Positions 14,524-25,591 of a DNA stretch of 64,000 bases are shown here, one piece after another; the first letter of the stretch is position 1; each line of letters starts with the position of its first letter. The translations under genes and the position numbers were made by a program. The DNA is from Gordionus sp. m RMFG-2023 (taxonomy: Eukaryota > Nematomorpha > Gordioida > Chordodea > Parachordodidae). Location: assembly GCF_954871325.1 (NCBI RefSeq), contig NC_088776.1, positions 43,356,569 through 43,420,568 on the forward strand, read 5' to 3'. The notes beneath the pieces are model-generated. The model was not told the origin of the DNA. It was given only the letters and a program-made list of their open reading frames with translations, and did no database searches.

Positions 14524-14914
14524 TAGAAATTTGCAAATCACGGCCCATGTAAATAATTTCGGTTCGGACTGGGTCGTGCCTAATATATTTAAAAAAAATT
14601 AGGGCTGGGTCGGGCTTAATGTTTAAATATGACATCATTACATTTTATCAAATAAATATATTTTAAAATTATTACAAGAAACAAAGCGCTAATATTTTTA
14701 TTTGTAGAATATTTTTTTACAATAAAAAAATTAATTTTTTTATTTAAATAAATTTGGGCAGGTCGGGTGGACAAGTAATTTATATTTTGGGTAGGACTTT
14801 TCCGGACAAATGAAAAAAAAATTTGTTCGGCAGCGGGCCGGGAAGGAAAAATTAAAAAAAAAATTTTCGGACCGAGCATGGCCTAAAAATTTAGGGCCGA
14901 TGTAGATCAATCTA
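14524..14914. mobile_element. Probable hAT MITE of the CCCGG family
   Basis: The ends TAGAAATTTGCAAATCACGG (left) and TAGATTGATCTACATCGGCC (right, reverse complement) are weakly inverted. Repeated GGTCGGGC/GGGCCGGG words lie next to both. No convincing 8-bp duplication was seen, so the boundaries are approximate. An open frame on the minus strand here is a by-product of the GC-rich repeats and is not a gene. Confidence 0.5.
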
Positions 14915-15527
14915 TATTATTTCATGAATAATTTTACATATACATATAAATGGGTATTAATTTTTCTTGTAATTATTTATTTATAGAGTTTTTGTAAAAA
15001 TATGAAAGGATCCATACCTCTCTTAGTTTTGAAATCTGTTTTAAAAAGTGTTCTTTGTATTTAAAACTTTTTCTAATTTTTTTATATGTATTTAGTATTT
15101 AGAATACATTTTTTGCTTTTATATTCTTACTATTTATCTTTGAAGTTTTGTATATATGTTCGAATATATTTTTAAAAAATTTCCCAACCTTAAATATAAT
15201 AGATATTCTTAAGCATCACGAAATACAGAGTAAATACTCAAACATTCGCTATTTCATAGTATTAATTAAAGATTTATTATCTGTTGGAATCTCCCAAATG
15301 CATGGAGATATTTCGCTCAATTCCAAATAGCAGTGATGGTGCATACTCTTTAAGATCCTACTTGTTATAAGCAAATAATATCACAAAATTAATAGAAAGG
15401 AATTATGAAATAATAAAAATTTTATACTAAGCATGCCTCTAGAATCTTAAAATCTACATAGCTAGTGAATAATAAACACATGAGCTATATATATTATATA
15501 TAGGATATCTCAACATCATGTTCACTT

Positions 15528-17290
15528 CAGGGCCGTAGCCAGGAATTTTCAGTTAGGGGCCACTATTTCTTTTAAATAAAAGAAATAATTAAGCATTCAT
15601 ATAAATTTGTTGCTATTTTTATTAAAAAATTATAAATGTTATATGAATACAAAATAATACTATGAACATATAATATAATACGACGATTTTTTATTTTTAA
15701 ATTTTAACATAAATGGGATAAATTTTGTGTTAATTTTTTTTTATAAGCCATTAATAAATTTTGCTTACATTTGATCTTTCATCGATCCTCTGCTCGATAG
15801 AACTCTCTTTATTATAAAGAAAGAAACCACACAAGAAGCCTTTGGTACACCAATGATGATGGCTGCTGAATAGCATATACAATTCTTTAAATGCATTATG
15901 ATATTTTTTTTATAAATATTTAGGATATTTTCAAAATTATGTGTTTCTTTAACTTCTGCAGCTAATAATCCTTTAGCTATTTTCATTTCATGATGTAAAG
16001 TTTCCATATTTAAGTTTAATAATTATTCTAATCGTGCCATTTTGTCCGATATAAAATAATCACTATCACAGGGGGGGGGGCAATACATTAAAACTTGATA
16101 GAAGATTATAATCATCTTGTGTAAATCTATCTAATAAATTATCAACAAAGTAATCAATAATTCCCATTTAAAGAACTCCAATTGGAGTCTTTTTCACAAT
16201 CAAATTATAATTTGGTCTCGACTAAAAAATCTTGAAAATTTATAGGCGTTTTACGTATCCTTGATGATTTGTGGGGAGTGAGATTAAATTTTGTTAAAAG
16301 TTTTTCAGCCTTTATTCTAATCAAATCAATAGAATTATTGCTTCTTATATTTCTTAAATATATTAATCGTGGATCAATACAATATTTAGCATCCACTTGA
16401 TAAGTACCTACTGACTGTAGATACTTATAGTGGATCTATTCTTATTAATATCTCATAAATTAACCTATGAATTAAGAGTTCTATTAGAAAAGTAAACTGA
16501 TACTTCACCAATAGCCTCAAAATTAACATAAACGATGCCAGATGTTTCTAAATGACCAGTCCACTTCTGGTCTCAAAGTCTCTTAAGAATATGGCCTGCA
16601 TATTTACAGGACACTTTAAACCGCCTAAAAAATTATGCAATGCATTGAATAAATTAAAAAATTAGAAATGATAACAATATTATTGTACAAATTTTGAACC
16701 ACAAGATGCAACATGTGGTTGTAGCAATGTATAAAAGGAACTTTTTTATTAATTCTTTTTTGAAGTAGGGTTTGCACTCCTCCATTTCGGCCAGACATAA
16801 CGTTTGCACCATCATATGCCTGGTTTATCATATTCGTTGAATTAATATTTAACTCATTAAGTTGCTTTAAAATGCAATTAGTTATGCTTTCAGCAGAAAG
16901 ACACTGTATATTAATAATCCCTATTAAATTTTCTTGGACTTCTCCAGAAAAAATATAAATAATTATGCTCAGATTTTCACAACCTGATGCATCTTTTGTC
17001 ACATCAGTCTTAAAAAATTACGGCATCTCACTTTTGTTATATTTATCTGAAATATAATCAAGCACCATGTCTACCATAAGAGATATTACTTCTTTTTGAA
17101 TCTGGGTGATGTATATCACGTATTTTTGTATACAAATTTCGCATTTTTATTTAATTCAGGATCTTTTTGGATGGTGTATAAAAACATTGCTATAAATAGT
17201 CCAGAAAGAATAAATTATGTTTTATACATTGCAGCATCCGTAATTTTTGTCGAACCAGACGAGAAATATCATGAAATCTTGATTTAAGAT
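15528..17290 (-). pseudogene. Decayed hAT transposase, ZMYM1-like family
   Basis: Pieces of a hAT transposase of the kind annotated as zinc finger MYM-type protein 1-like lie in order on the minus strand. Near 17190-17130 is DPELNKNAKFVYKNT. At 16625-17002 are QAYDGANVMSGRNGG, holding a catalytic-region aspartate, and PFIHCYNHMLHLVVQN. At 16205-16396 is a K/R-rich linker segment. At 15765-16007 are LHHEMKIAKGLL and the C-terminal dimerisation region (VPKASC...IKRV). The usual ASCERSFS block reads ASCVVSFF. Stops and frame changes separate the pieces, so no functional protein is made. The left terminus CAGGGCCGTAGCCAGG begins at 15528; the other terminus was not identified. Confidence 0.75.
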
Positions 17291-17373
17291 CGTAAAGATT
17301 ATGTTTAATTTATTGACTTACCAAAATTGTTGTTATCTCAGTATTTTCTTTATAATGCTAAAATATCACCACG

Positions 17374-17479
17374 GTTTTCAATAACTGGTTATATCGGGCT
17401 TAGATAATATTATTTTGTCTAAGATCTTAATCGGACCATTTTTAAAAATCGGCCCAAATCGAGCTGTTTAGCAACACTG
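17374..17479. mobile_element. Transposon terminus related to the 23585 MITE
   Basis: Reverse-complemented, this segment begins CAGTGTTGCTAAACAGC and continues with words such as TTAAAAATGGTCCGATTAAG. These are shared with the element at 23585-23808 (CAGTATTGTTAAAAAGC, then a near copy of the same run). It is probably an old hAT end left beside the ZMYM1-like relic. Confidence 0.5.
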
Positions 17480-17576
17480 CACAATATAATTACCAAATTT
17501 TATAAAAATTTAATAAGAACCTTTTTTATTTTAATAAATATTTACAGATCGGTATCAATCTGTTTCCTTAGATTTG

Positions 17577-17597
17577 ATATATATATATATATATATG
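17577..17597. repeat. (AT)n microsatellite
   Basis: About ten uninterrupted AT dinucleotides. Confidence 0.85.
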
Positions 17598-17822
17598 TCG
17601 TAATTTTTAAAGGGATCAGAACTATCCAGGATAATCACGGGTTTTAAAGGGATCCCTTTATGAATTCAATTTTTAAAGGATAAAGAACTATATAGTATTA
17701 TAACGTTTGAACCATGATATAGAAGAATCTTAATTAAAACGCGTTTTGCTTTATTTTTTTTAAAATTAATTGTTATTTATTTATTTTCAATGTTGTTTTT
17801 TTGACCTTAAGAAATACGATAT

Positions 17823-18880
17823 GTTTAATATAGGGTATCAATCGATAGCTAATCAAAAGATATATTCAACTGGAGGTCAATTTCTTCCCCTTAATGCGCC
17901 AATCTAGGTCTGGGGTGCAGGAATATTTTTACCAAAATAAAATATCGATATGGGAATCAAATAATAGCTAATTTAAATATCTTTTGACTAAAAGTCTTCA
18001 TTCTTGGTCTTGATGGGTATGACTTGGGTAGATGGAGGGAAGGGGGGTGTAAAAAATAATTTTTTTTGATATGGGTATCAAATAAAAGGTGAATAATTAC
18101 TCATAGAGGGCGGGTCTAGGTCTTGGGGGGTCAGGAATATTTTTATCAACACAAAATATCGATATGGGTATCAAATAAAAGCTAATTTAAATATCTTTAG
18201 ATTGAAAGTATTCATTTTTTGTCTTAATGGGCATGACTTGGTCTAGGGGGTAGATGGAGGGGGGGTGTAAAAATATTTTATTTTGATATGGGTATCAAAT
18301 AAAAGGTAATTAAAATATTTTTTATTGTAATAATAATATTCACTCATAGAGGGCGGGTGGTCTTGGGAGGGGGAGGGTCAGAATATTTTTATCAACACAA
18401 AATATTGATATGGGTATCAAATAAAAGCTAATTTAAATATCTTTAGATTAAAAGTATGGGTATGACTTGGTCTGGGGGGTGGATAGGGGGGGGGTAAAAA
18501 ATATTTTTTTTTGTATGAGTATCAAATAAAAGGTAATTAAAATATTTTTTTATTGTAATAATAATAATCCTTCATACCGGGCGGGTTTAGGGTCTTGGGA
18601 GGGGAGGGGGTCAGGAATATTTTTATCAACAAAAAATATAGATAAGGGTATCAAATAAAAGGTATTTTAAATATTTTTTGACTGAAAGTATTTATTATCT
18701 TAAAGGGTTGGACTTGATCAGGGAATGGGGGGGGGGGGGTAAAAATAAAAATTAATATGGCTATCAAATAAATAGTAATTAAAAAATCTTTTGATTATAT
18801 TAATTTTATCAGGCTAAGCGGGCATCTTAAGATATAATGAATATTATTATAAACGCAAAACATAAATAGGGTATTAAATA
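17823..18880. repeat. G-rich tandem minisatellite with two alternating unit types
   Basis: A conserved core GATATGGGTATCAAATAAAA recurs near 17947, 18068, 18161, 18285, 18407, 18513, 18641 and 18754, with decayed copies at both edges. Spacing is 93-128 bp. Two unit types alternate. One carries ACTCATAGAGGGCGGGT and GGTCAGGAATATTTTTATCA. The other carries GGGCATGACTTGGTCT followed by a G-run that grows along the array, reaching about 13 G near 18727-18739. No protein is encoded. The G-runs could form quadruplexes on the plus strand. Confidence 0.8.
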
Positions 18881-18951
18881 AAAGTTAAATACAAAATATT
18901 TAAACTTCAATATTAAATCATTATAAACAGGGATTAAATATAGTCATTGCT

Positions 18952-19985
18952 CAGAGGCGTAGAAAAGGGGGAAGGGTTCAACCCCAAGCTCCTCCCCCCG
19001 CCCCTCCCATAACCCCCGAAAAAAATTTTTTAAAAATTTTTTTTAAATTTAGAATAATTTTATTTAAAAAACGGTTTTAATTTATAAATAAAATAATATA
19101 TACGATATCAAAATGAATATTTAAAAAAACAAATAAGAATTTTATTTTAAATAATAACATGGTTTAAAAATCCATATTAAAAATTATATGTAAAATATTA
19201 AATAACAATAAAAATATATTGTAAATTTTTTCTGGTAGAGTTAAATTAGATATTTATAAATTTAATAATAAAATTTATATTGTTAAACTAATTAGATAGT
19301 TTTAAAAATTTTAATTAATTTTTTATAATTTTTAAATAAGAAAAATCATTTAATTTGGTAAATATAATGAGAAAGTATAGGTGATTGCTAATATGTTTGG
19401 GATTAAAAATTTTAAACCTAGAGTAGTTTCTATATAGTCCAATCGCTTAAATATTGATGCATCTACGATTGATTATAAAATAAATATTTTTATTCCCCTT
19501 ATTGATACATTTTTATTTCAATTAAAGGAAGGATTTATTAGTCATAATTTTATTTTAAACAGCTTTTATTTTCTTTTGCCGGTTGAGTCTAAATACAATT
19601 TAAACGCGAGAGGATATTAAGAAAATCTCAGATTTTTATTCTGATGAATTATCAGGATCGTATGTTAAATTACTTTGTGATGTCGAATTTTGGTATAAAA
19701 ATTTTGACAGAATAGAGTACTCTTCCAAAATATACTTATTTCCATGTATAATTGCACTTTAGATTCCCTGCCTAATATCAAAACATTGCCTTTTATTTTA
19801 GCTACTTACCGACTAGCACCAGCACTAATGAAAGGTTTTTCAACTTTGAAAAGGTTAAACCCATTTAAGAAATAACACCGGTGAAAGCCATTTAAATGGA
19901 TTCGCAATATTACATATTTATCAGGAGATTATTCTAGATAAAAATTTGATTCTAGATGAATTGGCCAAGTCTCAGAAAAAGTAGA
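18952..19985 (+). pseudogene. Second decayed ZMYM1-like hAT element
   Basis: A terminus-like sequence CAGAGGCGTAGAAAAGGGGG begins at 18952. About 560 bp further on, plus-strand fragments of a hAT C-terminus appear: LLPVESKYNLNARGY near 19575-19620, then YRLAPALMKGFSTLKRLNPF near 19806-19868, and a continuation read as NGFAILHIYQEIILDKNLIL across frame changes. The family normally has AERSFSTLKRIKTYLR here. The catalytic region is missing, so the copy is internally deleted and dead. Confidence 0.55.
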
Positions 19986-20496
19986 CCTCTCTTTATAAAT
20001 TCAAATCATAAAATTGCTATATGATTATATGTTTTTAGTCATTAAATTTTTACATTCAAAACGTAATAATAAAGAATTCTTAGTCTTAATATTTATCTTT
20101 TATACTATTTTTAATAAAAATATTGCATTTGCAATAAGATTAGTGATCTCAATTCTTTGGATAATTAAATTGTCTCTGTGCTCCAATTTGTTCCTTCTGA
20201 TGCTTCCTAAACATCCACTGGAGTCATAAGTAACAAATACTATCAACCTAATATCACGCATCGTTTATACACTTGCTAATTTGCATTCACATTCAGTTTC
20301 CGGTAATAGTTTTAATGTAAAAAACTAATATGATTTTTAAAAATTTGCCATAGTTGAGAAAAGTCAGAAATATACGAACTGATGCCATTTATGTTTAGAA
20401 ATAAATTTGTCAATTCTAAAAATAATACAATAAAATTTTATAGATTGAGAGAGAGGGTAAACTATCAATGTTTTCTGCAAATATCATGAAATTCTA

Positions 20497-21820
20497 TCAA
20501 AAGGGTTCAGGTTATGCACATTCAAAGCAAACAAAATTCAAACTATCGACATGTAAAAATTAATTTTTTATTTATTACTAAACTTTACAATTCGTAAAAA
20601 CATGAAAACATCAACAATTAAAATTAATTTGAGTCAAATGTTGTACTTCAAAGCGGAAGTTCAAAATACCTACTATTTGCTGAATACACACTCTAAGGCG
20701 AACTCGCCATTCATTGATTGCACAATCAGCAATTCCCTGAATAAAACGATTCCATTCCTTCACAAGTTGCTGTTTGAGATGGACAAAGTCGCGTATGTGG
20801 GTTTGAAAACATGTTCTTGAATGACACCTCATATCATGTAGTTGATTGGATTGAGATCAGGGCTATTGGGGGGAGGGGCAAGGATGGGTTGAAATAAAAT
20901 CTGTAGTTTTTTTAAAAGCAAACCCACAGTTTCTCTAACTTGGTGAGTTGGAGTAATATTCTACTGGAATAAGAAAAATCACCCAGACAATTATTTAATA
21001 GCAGGCAATAGTGCTCACCGTAAAATTTAACGATTGTATGACCATTAATTGAGACCCCTGGTTCGATAAAGATAAGCCCTGTGCAGCCAAGATTTGATAC
21101 CCCGACTAAAACCATGACGAATTTAAAGAAATTTGAACAAACACGAAGTAATCAATTGGCTGTAACTTGTTTTTTTCTCCTTGAAACTACAACATTTACC
21201 CTATCATTTTTCAGATTTATAGTCGGAGTTGCTGTGAATAAATTTTCACCCGTGAACAATATAAAATGAACTAACCTCTGAGGGTATTTTAGTAAAAGTT
21301 GTTTGGTACCAGACAGACAATCATATATGCATCGGTTAGAATTTGGGCTTATTTCTTTTTTATACATCTTAGTTGAGCTCGTGGATAATGCGATACATTG
21401 AAGTATGCAAACAAATACTTGTTTCCCGGATACTTGGCGAATTGTTCTGTGGGTGCTAGGTCGGGTTTCTTGGCACAATCCTAGCGTTTTACCAATATTT
21501 TCTATAGTACGAGCTGTGCGTGATCTACCACTACCCATTTTTTTTGCTGACCAGGTCCAATCAGTTTTTGCAATCAATCAATTAAAGGCTGCGATAGACC
21601 AGTTTCTGTTAGGAAATTCCTTCAGAACTTTTGGCTCCGTAATGTTTTTCTTGTCTTAAAATTTTAATTAAACTCAAATCATCTTTACTGAAATCTATTT
21701 TTTTTATCGTCTGCTTAAATGAAAAGTTTAATAAAAAAATAAAAAAAATATTTTTACTTGCTGGAAAGTTAAAATTTTGTTTGTCTAACTTTGAATGAGC
21801 ACAACTTTGGACCCTGTTGA
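20497..21820 (-). mobile_element. Tc1/mariner element, decayed, with terminal inverted repeats
   Basis: The inverted ends are TCAAAAGGGTTCAGGTTATG (left) and TCAACAGGGTCCAAAGTTGT (right, reverse complement). Similarity extends about 50 bp, through CATTCAAAG and ACAAACAAAATT. Each end is flanked by TA (20495-20496, 21821-21822). The 1324-bp length is normal for mariner. AATTC continues outside both ends in mirror orientation, so the insertion site was itself partly palindromic. Confidence 0.85.
20611..21577 (-). pseudogene. Broken mariner-family transposase
   Basis: Segments in order on the minus strand are GSGRSRTARTIENIG (linker after the DNA-binding region), HFILFTGENLFTATPTINLK with NDRVNVV (21152-21577), and VGVSNLGCTGLIFIEPGVSI (20912-21115). 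After these come FQ*NITPTHQVRETV and SPDLNPINYM, and finally DCAINEWRVRLRVCIQQ (20611-20832). The first catalytic aspartate (usually FTDEKLF) reads glycine, the second reads asparagine, and the third (SPD) is kept. About 33 residues separate the second and third positions, close to the DD34D spacing of mariner. Stops and frame changes confirm it is inactive. Confidence 0.85.
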
Positions 21821-21822
21821 TA

Positions 21823-22150
21823 GAATTTATCTATAGAAAACTGATAATTTATCCCTTTCTCAATATGTAAAATTTTATTAAATTATTCATGAATTGACAT
21901 ATTTATTGCTAAAACAAAAGGCAGTTCAATCGAAATATAGTATATAAATATACCCGGTACAATACCAAAAAAAGAAGATTCAACAGTTAATTAAAACATC
22001 GCGAAATAACCCCAGTGGAAGCTATAAAAACTGCAAGGCTAAAAATGCCTTTTCAATTCATTTTCTAAATTTTCATATTAACTCCATTATCGTAACCTTT
22101 GTCAATACAATTTTGTATACTTAACTGTATTTTTGTATTCTCGGCAGCAA
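21823..22150. other. Gene-free interval
   Basis: AT-rich spacer downstream of the mariner element, with nothing recognised. Confidence 0.4.
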
Positions 22151-22175
22151 ATTCGCGCTAATATGAATGAGGGGC

Positions 22176-22265
22176 TACCCTGCATTCACAGTTAACACGA
22201 ATTCACGGCAAAGTACACAAAATATGCTGTATTTTTATATTCGCGCTAACTGTGAATGCAGGGTA
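22176..22265. mobile_element. 90-bp palindromic MITE with TA flanks
   Basis: Arms of about 27 bases (left TACCCTGCATTCACAGTTAA; right, reverse complement, TACCCTGCATTCACAGTTAG) enclose a loop of about 36 bp. TA stands at each outer edge, as left by Tc1/mariner or similar transposases. A third, decayed copy of one arm lies just outside at 22151-22174. Confidence 0.7.
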
Positions 22266-23584
22266 AAATAAAGCCTGTTACGGCGAGGCCAATGTTAATA
22301 TCATTATTCCTACAACGCATTCTAAAATTTCGAAGGAAGTTAGTAATTACCAGGTATGAAATTTCTGGACTGGATTAAAAAAAAATAGACTTTCTTGCAA
22401 TCAAAAATTGATATTTTATTCTTAATTTCAATATTGATTACCAATTAATTTAGTGTAATATCATTGTATGATATGAAGGGTTAGGAAGAAAGGTTTATTT
22501 TAAAAAAATAGTAAACCCAAAGTTATTTGTTGAAATTTGGCAGCCCATAAAATTTTGAAAAATTTGGCAGCCCAGGGTAATCGCCACCATCTTCCAAGCA
22601 CTGTCATGAGGATGATGTTCGTAAAGAATTTATAAGTAAAATTAATGGTAAAGAATTTTGCCTTATTATAACTGAAAATCATAACATATGTTTTTTAAAA
22701 CATTTACACATTTTACTTAGTCCGTCTTAAAGCCTCTTAAATATGCCACTCTAATTAAGGATGGAAAAAATCAAATTCAAGGGCATAACATCATGTAATT
22801 TTTTATAAACTATTAATTTTACTAATAAATGTGAAAAATCATATAAACATTATTGAACATTATGAATTTACCTAATAAGGTCCTCAAGCCTTTAGCGTTT
22901 AAGGCACCAATTTTTTAGACGCACTCAAAAAAAAGATTTTCTAAAATATTAAAGGTGTGCTCAAATTAAATTTAGGCGTTCTTGAACATGCTTTTTATTC
23001 CCAACTCCCAGCGGTGCAGTTATATAATCAACGATTAACACTAAATATAAATTTGATTTGATTAATTTCTTATCTTTTAGAAATCTGATATTTAAATACC
23101 TTATTTATTTAATTAAATATTCATTAATCTTTAGTGTACATTTCTTTATTAAAGATAATGCTAATAATTGATAACACGATTGATTAAATTTAAATTAAAC
23201 TTAAGTTTTTATTAACTGGAAAAAAAGGCAATTTAATAAATAATGGTTTATTTTAAAACTATAAATCACATCGTATAAACGAGTAAGCCATTTTAACATA
23301 ATTAATTTAAAAATCGTTATGATAAATTTTTGATTTTAATATATTAAAATATATTCATAAAATAATTATAATTTATGTAAAGAAAATATAGAAATAGATT
23401 ATATATTTTTTCGATGATTAAGATTGTACAGCTTATTCTTATCCATATCTCTACCGATATTATTTGCCGGATGAATCAGTTCTGCATGGCAATATAAGTG
23501 TTATTATAAATTTTGCTGTCTAGTTAAAAAAAGATTTTGAACAGTGTTTTCTGCTTGTTTCCCAAAGTTGTGGTAACTAATAGG
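22266..23584. other. Gene-free interval with a short local duplication
   Basis: Apart from two tandem copies of AATTTGGCAGCCCA near 22534-22576, nothing was recognised. The short minus-strand open frame over this duplication is repeat-driven. Confidence 0.4.
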
Positions 23585-23808
23585 CAGTATTGTTAAAAAG
23601 CAAGATTTTGATCGATTTTTAAAACGGTCCTATTAAGATTTAACTAAAATAGTATTATGTAAGCCTGAAGATTTTGCTGATAGATGGGGAAAGATTTGGG
23701 CCTCTATTTGTCAAATCTTGAAGCTTAAATAATATTAATTTGGTTAATATCTTAATTGGGCCCTAAAAATCGATCCAAATTGGGCTTTAATAGACTCAAA
23801 ATAACCAG
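23585..23808. mobile_element. Hairpin MITE, 224 bp, probable hAT type
   Basis: The left half and the reverse complement of the right half share long blocks, for example GATCGATTTTTAAAACGGTC against GATCGATTTTTAGGGCCCAA, then ATTAAGAT and AATATTAT. Flanking 8-mers CTAATAGG and TTAATAAG match at 6 of 8. Its outer sequence is also found at 17374-17479, so this is a small dispersed family. Confidence 0.6.
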
Positions 23809-24337
23809 TTAATAAGGATGGGGTATTTTAATGTCTTTATATTTAGGGAATTTATGGTGGAAGAGTTGTTGTTTGATTTGGCAAAATATAAATACAAAGG
23901 ATTTTTTAAAAAAAATCTAGAATCGCTTTTAGACTAGGCTGATGTTTATAGCAAAATCTATTTGTCCAAGTAAAAAGAGACATGCAATATCGATTTTTAC
24001 GGCCCAATCCGATGGTGAAAATTTTTTTAAATAGTTCTAAGGCCTAAATATTAATAACCTATTTTTTTAATGGCATATGCATTAAATTTAAATATTTAGC
24101 AATAACTTTGATAATATAATTATGCTTATCTATTTTATTCTAATTTATTACAAAATATGAAATAAAAATGAATAAAATATTTCCCACTTTCTTATATTTT
24201 TAAAAAACTTTTCTTATTATTTTATAATTGTAAGAATAAAAAGGAAATATAACATTATTTTTTTCAAACCTGCCTATATTTTTTTGTGGTGAAAGTAAAT
24301 ATTGTTTATTCTACTTTTTGATGGTCTTTGTTTTTTT

Positions 24338-25583
24338 CAGAGTTGTTAAAGCGAATAGCGCGCTATCTTTTTTGGTAGCTATAGCTAATAGCGGCTTCTT
24401 TTTTTGTAATTATTTAATTTTTTAGCACGCTACTTTTTTTGAAAGTAACTAAGTAGCGCGCTACATAGATACTTTAAAATAATATAATGGGTAAGTATAT
24501 AAACATGAAAATTTAAATATAATATCATAATTAATTATAATTTTTATGATTTATTATATAATTTTGAAATTGAAATATATTTTCAATTTGTAATTTATAT
24601 TTTCATTTGTATTATGAACCTAATTCACGTGTTAATAATTTAAAATGTCATCACCTATGGATATCCAAATCGTTAAAAGTGATTCAGACAATGATATTAA
24701 TGAAATGGAAGATACCAGGGAAGAAAATGTTCTTAAGAGCTATAATACAAATTTCCCATTCCCTAGATTTGAAAAATATTTTAAAATAAATATTTGTTTA
24801 AAATGTAAGAAAAATATTTCCTCAAATCAATCCAGTTATAATCTCAAGAAACATAAAAAGGTAAATTGTCATTTTTAAATTCTAATAGTATTTATTTTAT
24901 AAGACATGCTAATGGTTTTAAGGAAACGGAGAAACATCTAAATAATTTTGGTATAGGCGACTCTACATCCAAAAAGACTAATTCATTTAAAACCAAATTA
25001 ATTAATAATACAAATGCCAATATTTCTCAGAAATTGGCTGATATTTATAATTAATACAGTTCAGCCAATGTCCTTGGTTGATAATCCATCATTTACCATG
25101 ATGATTAAAACTCTACCCCCTGGTATAACAATTTTATGTCGCCAGACACTAATGAATAAAATAGCAGATAACTTTGAAGTGATGAAGGATGCTCTAATAG
25201 TAGAGTTATCAGAGATATCATATATATGTACCACGGCAGATAGTTGGACACATAATACAATGTAAAAACTTATAAAATGCAACAAATTACTATTTTTATT
25301 ACATAAATTTTTTTATAATCAAAACTAACTTTATTTTAATATTGATAAATGTTGATTTTTATATATTTACTATATAATGACATTATAAGCAAAAAATAAA
25401 GCAAATTTGTTTCTAAATTTTTTTTATAAAAAGTAGCTTAAAAAGTAGCTAAAGCTACTTTTAAAAAATAGTAGCTAATAGCGTGCTACTTTTAAAAAAT
25501 AGTAGCTAATAGCGTGCTACTTTTTTGACAAATAGCGATAGCTAATAGCGCGCTACTTTTAAAAGTAGCGAATAACAACTCTG
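24338..25583 (+). mobile_element. hAT element with perfect 8-bp target duplication
   Basis: The left end CAGAGTTGTTAAAGCGAATA and the reverse complement of the right end (CAGAGTTGTTATTCGCTACT) are classic hAT termini. GTTTTTTT directly flanks both (24330-24337 and 25584-25591). Many copies of AGTAGCTAATAGCGCGCTAC-like words lie within 130-150 bp of each end, on both strands, and probably served as transposase-binding sites. At 1246 bp it is much shorter than an autonomous hAT, consistent with deletion of the catalytic part. Confidence 0.9.
24645..25265 (+). pseudogene. Truncated hAT transposase with BED-type zinc finger
   Basis: The N-terminal piece (24645-24878) has a BED-like finger, CLKCKKNISSNQSSYNLKKH. 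A second piece (24866-25054) ends SQKLADIYN. In another frame follows INTVQPMSLVDNPSFTMMIK, with LPPGITILCRQTLMNKIADN and then ICTTADSW up to about 25265. This order (finger, linker, region before the first catalytic aspartate, T-D-W motif) is that of ZBED-type hAT transposases. The RNase H-like core and dimerisation domain after TADSW are absent, and at least two frame changes interrupt what remains. Confidence 0.75.
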
Positions 25584-25591
25584 GTTTTTTT

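Noticed and set aside
14616-14879. Minus-strand 87-codon open frame
   Set aside because: Driven by GC-rich subterminal repeats of a MITE; no protein motif.
20602-20820. Plus-strand 72-codon open frame
   Set aside because: It lies opposite the mariner transposase C-terminus (DCAINEWRVRLRV on the minus strand), which is the meaningful reading.
22500-22682. Minus-strand frame with repeated WAAKF motif
   Set aside because: Produced by two tandem copies of AATTTGGCAGCCCA.
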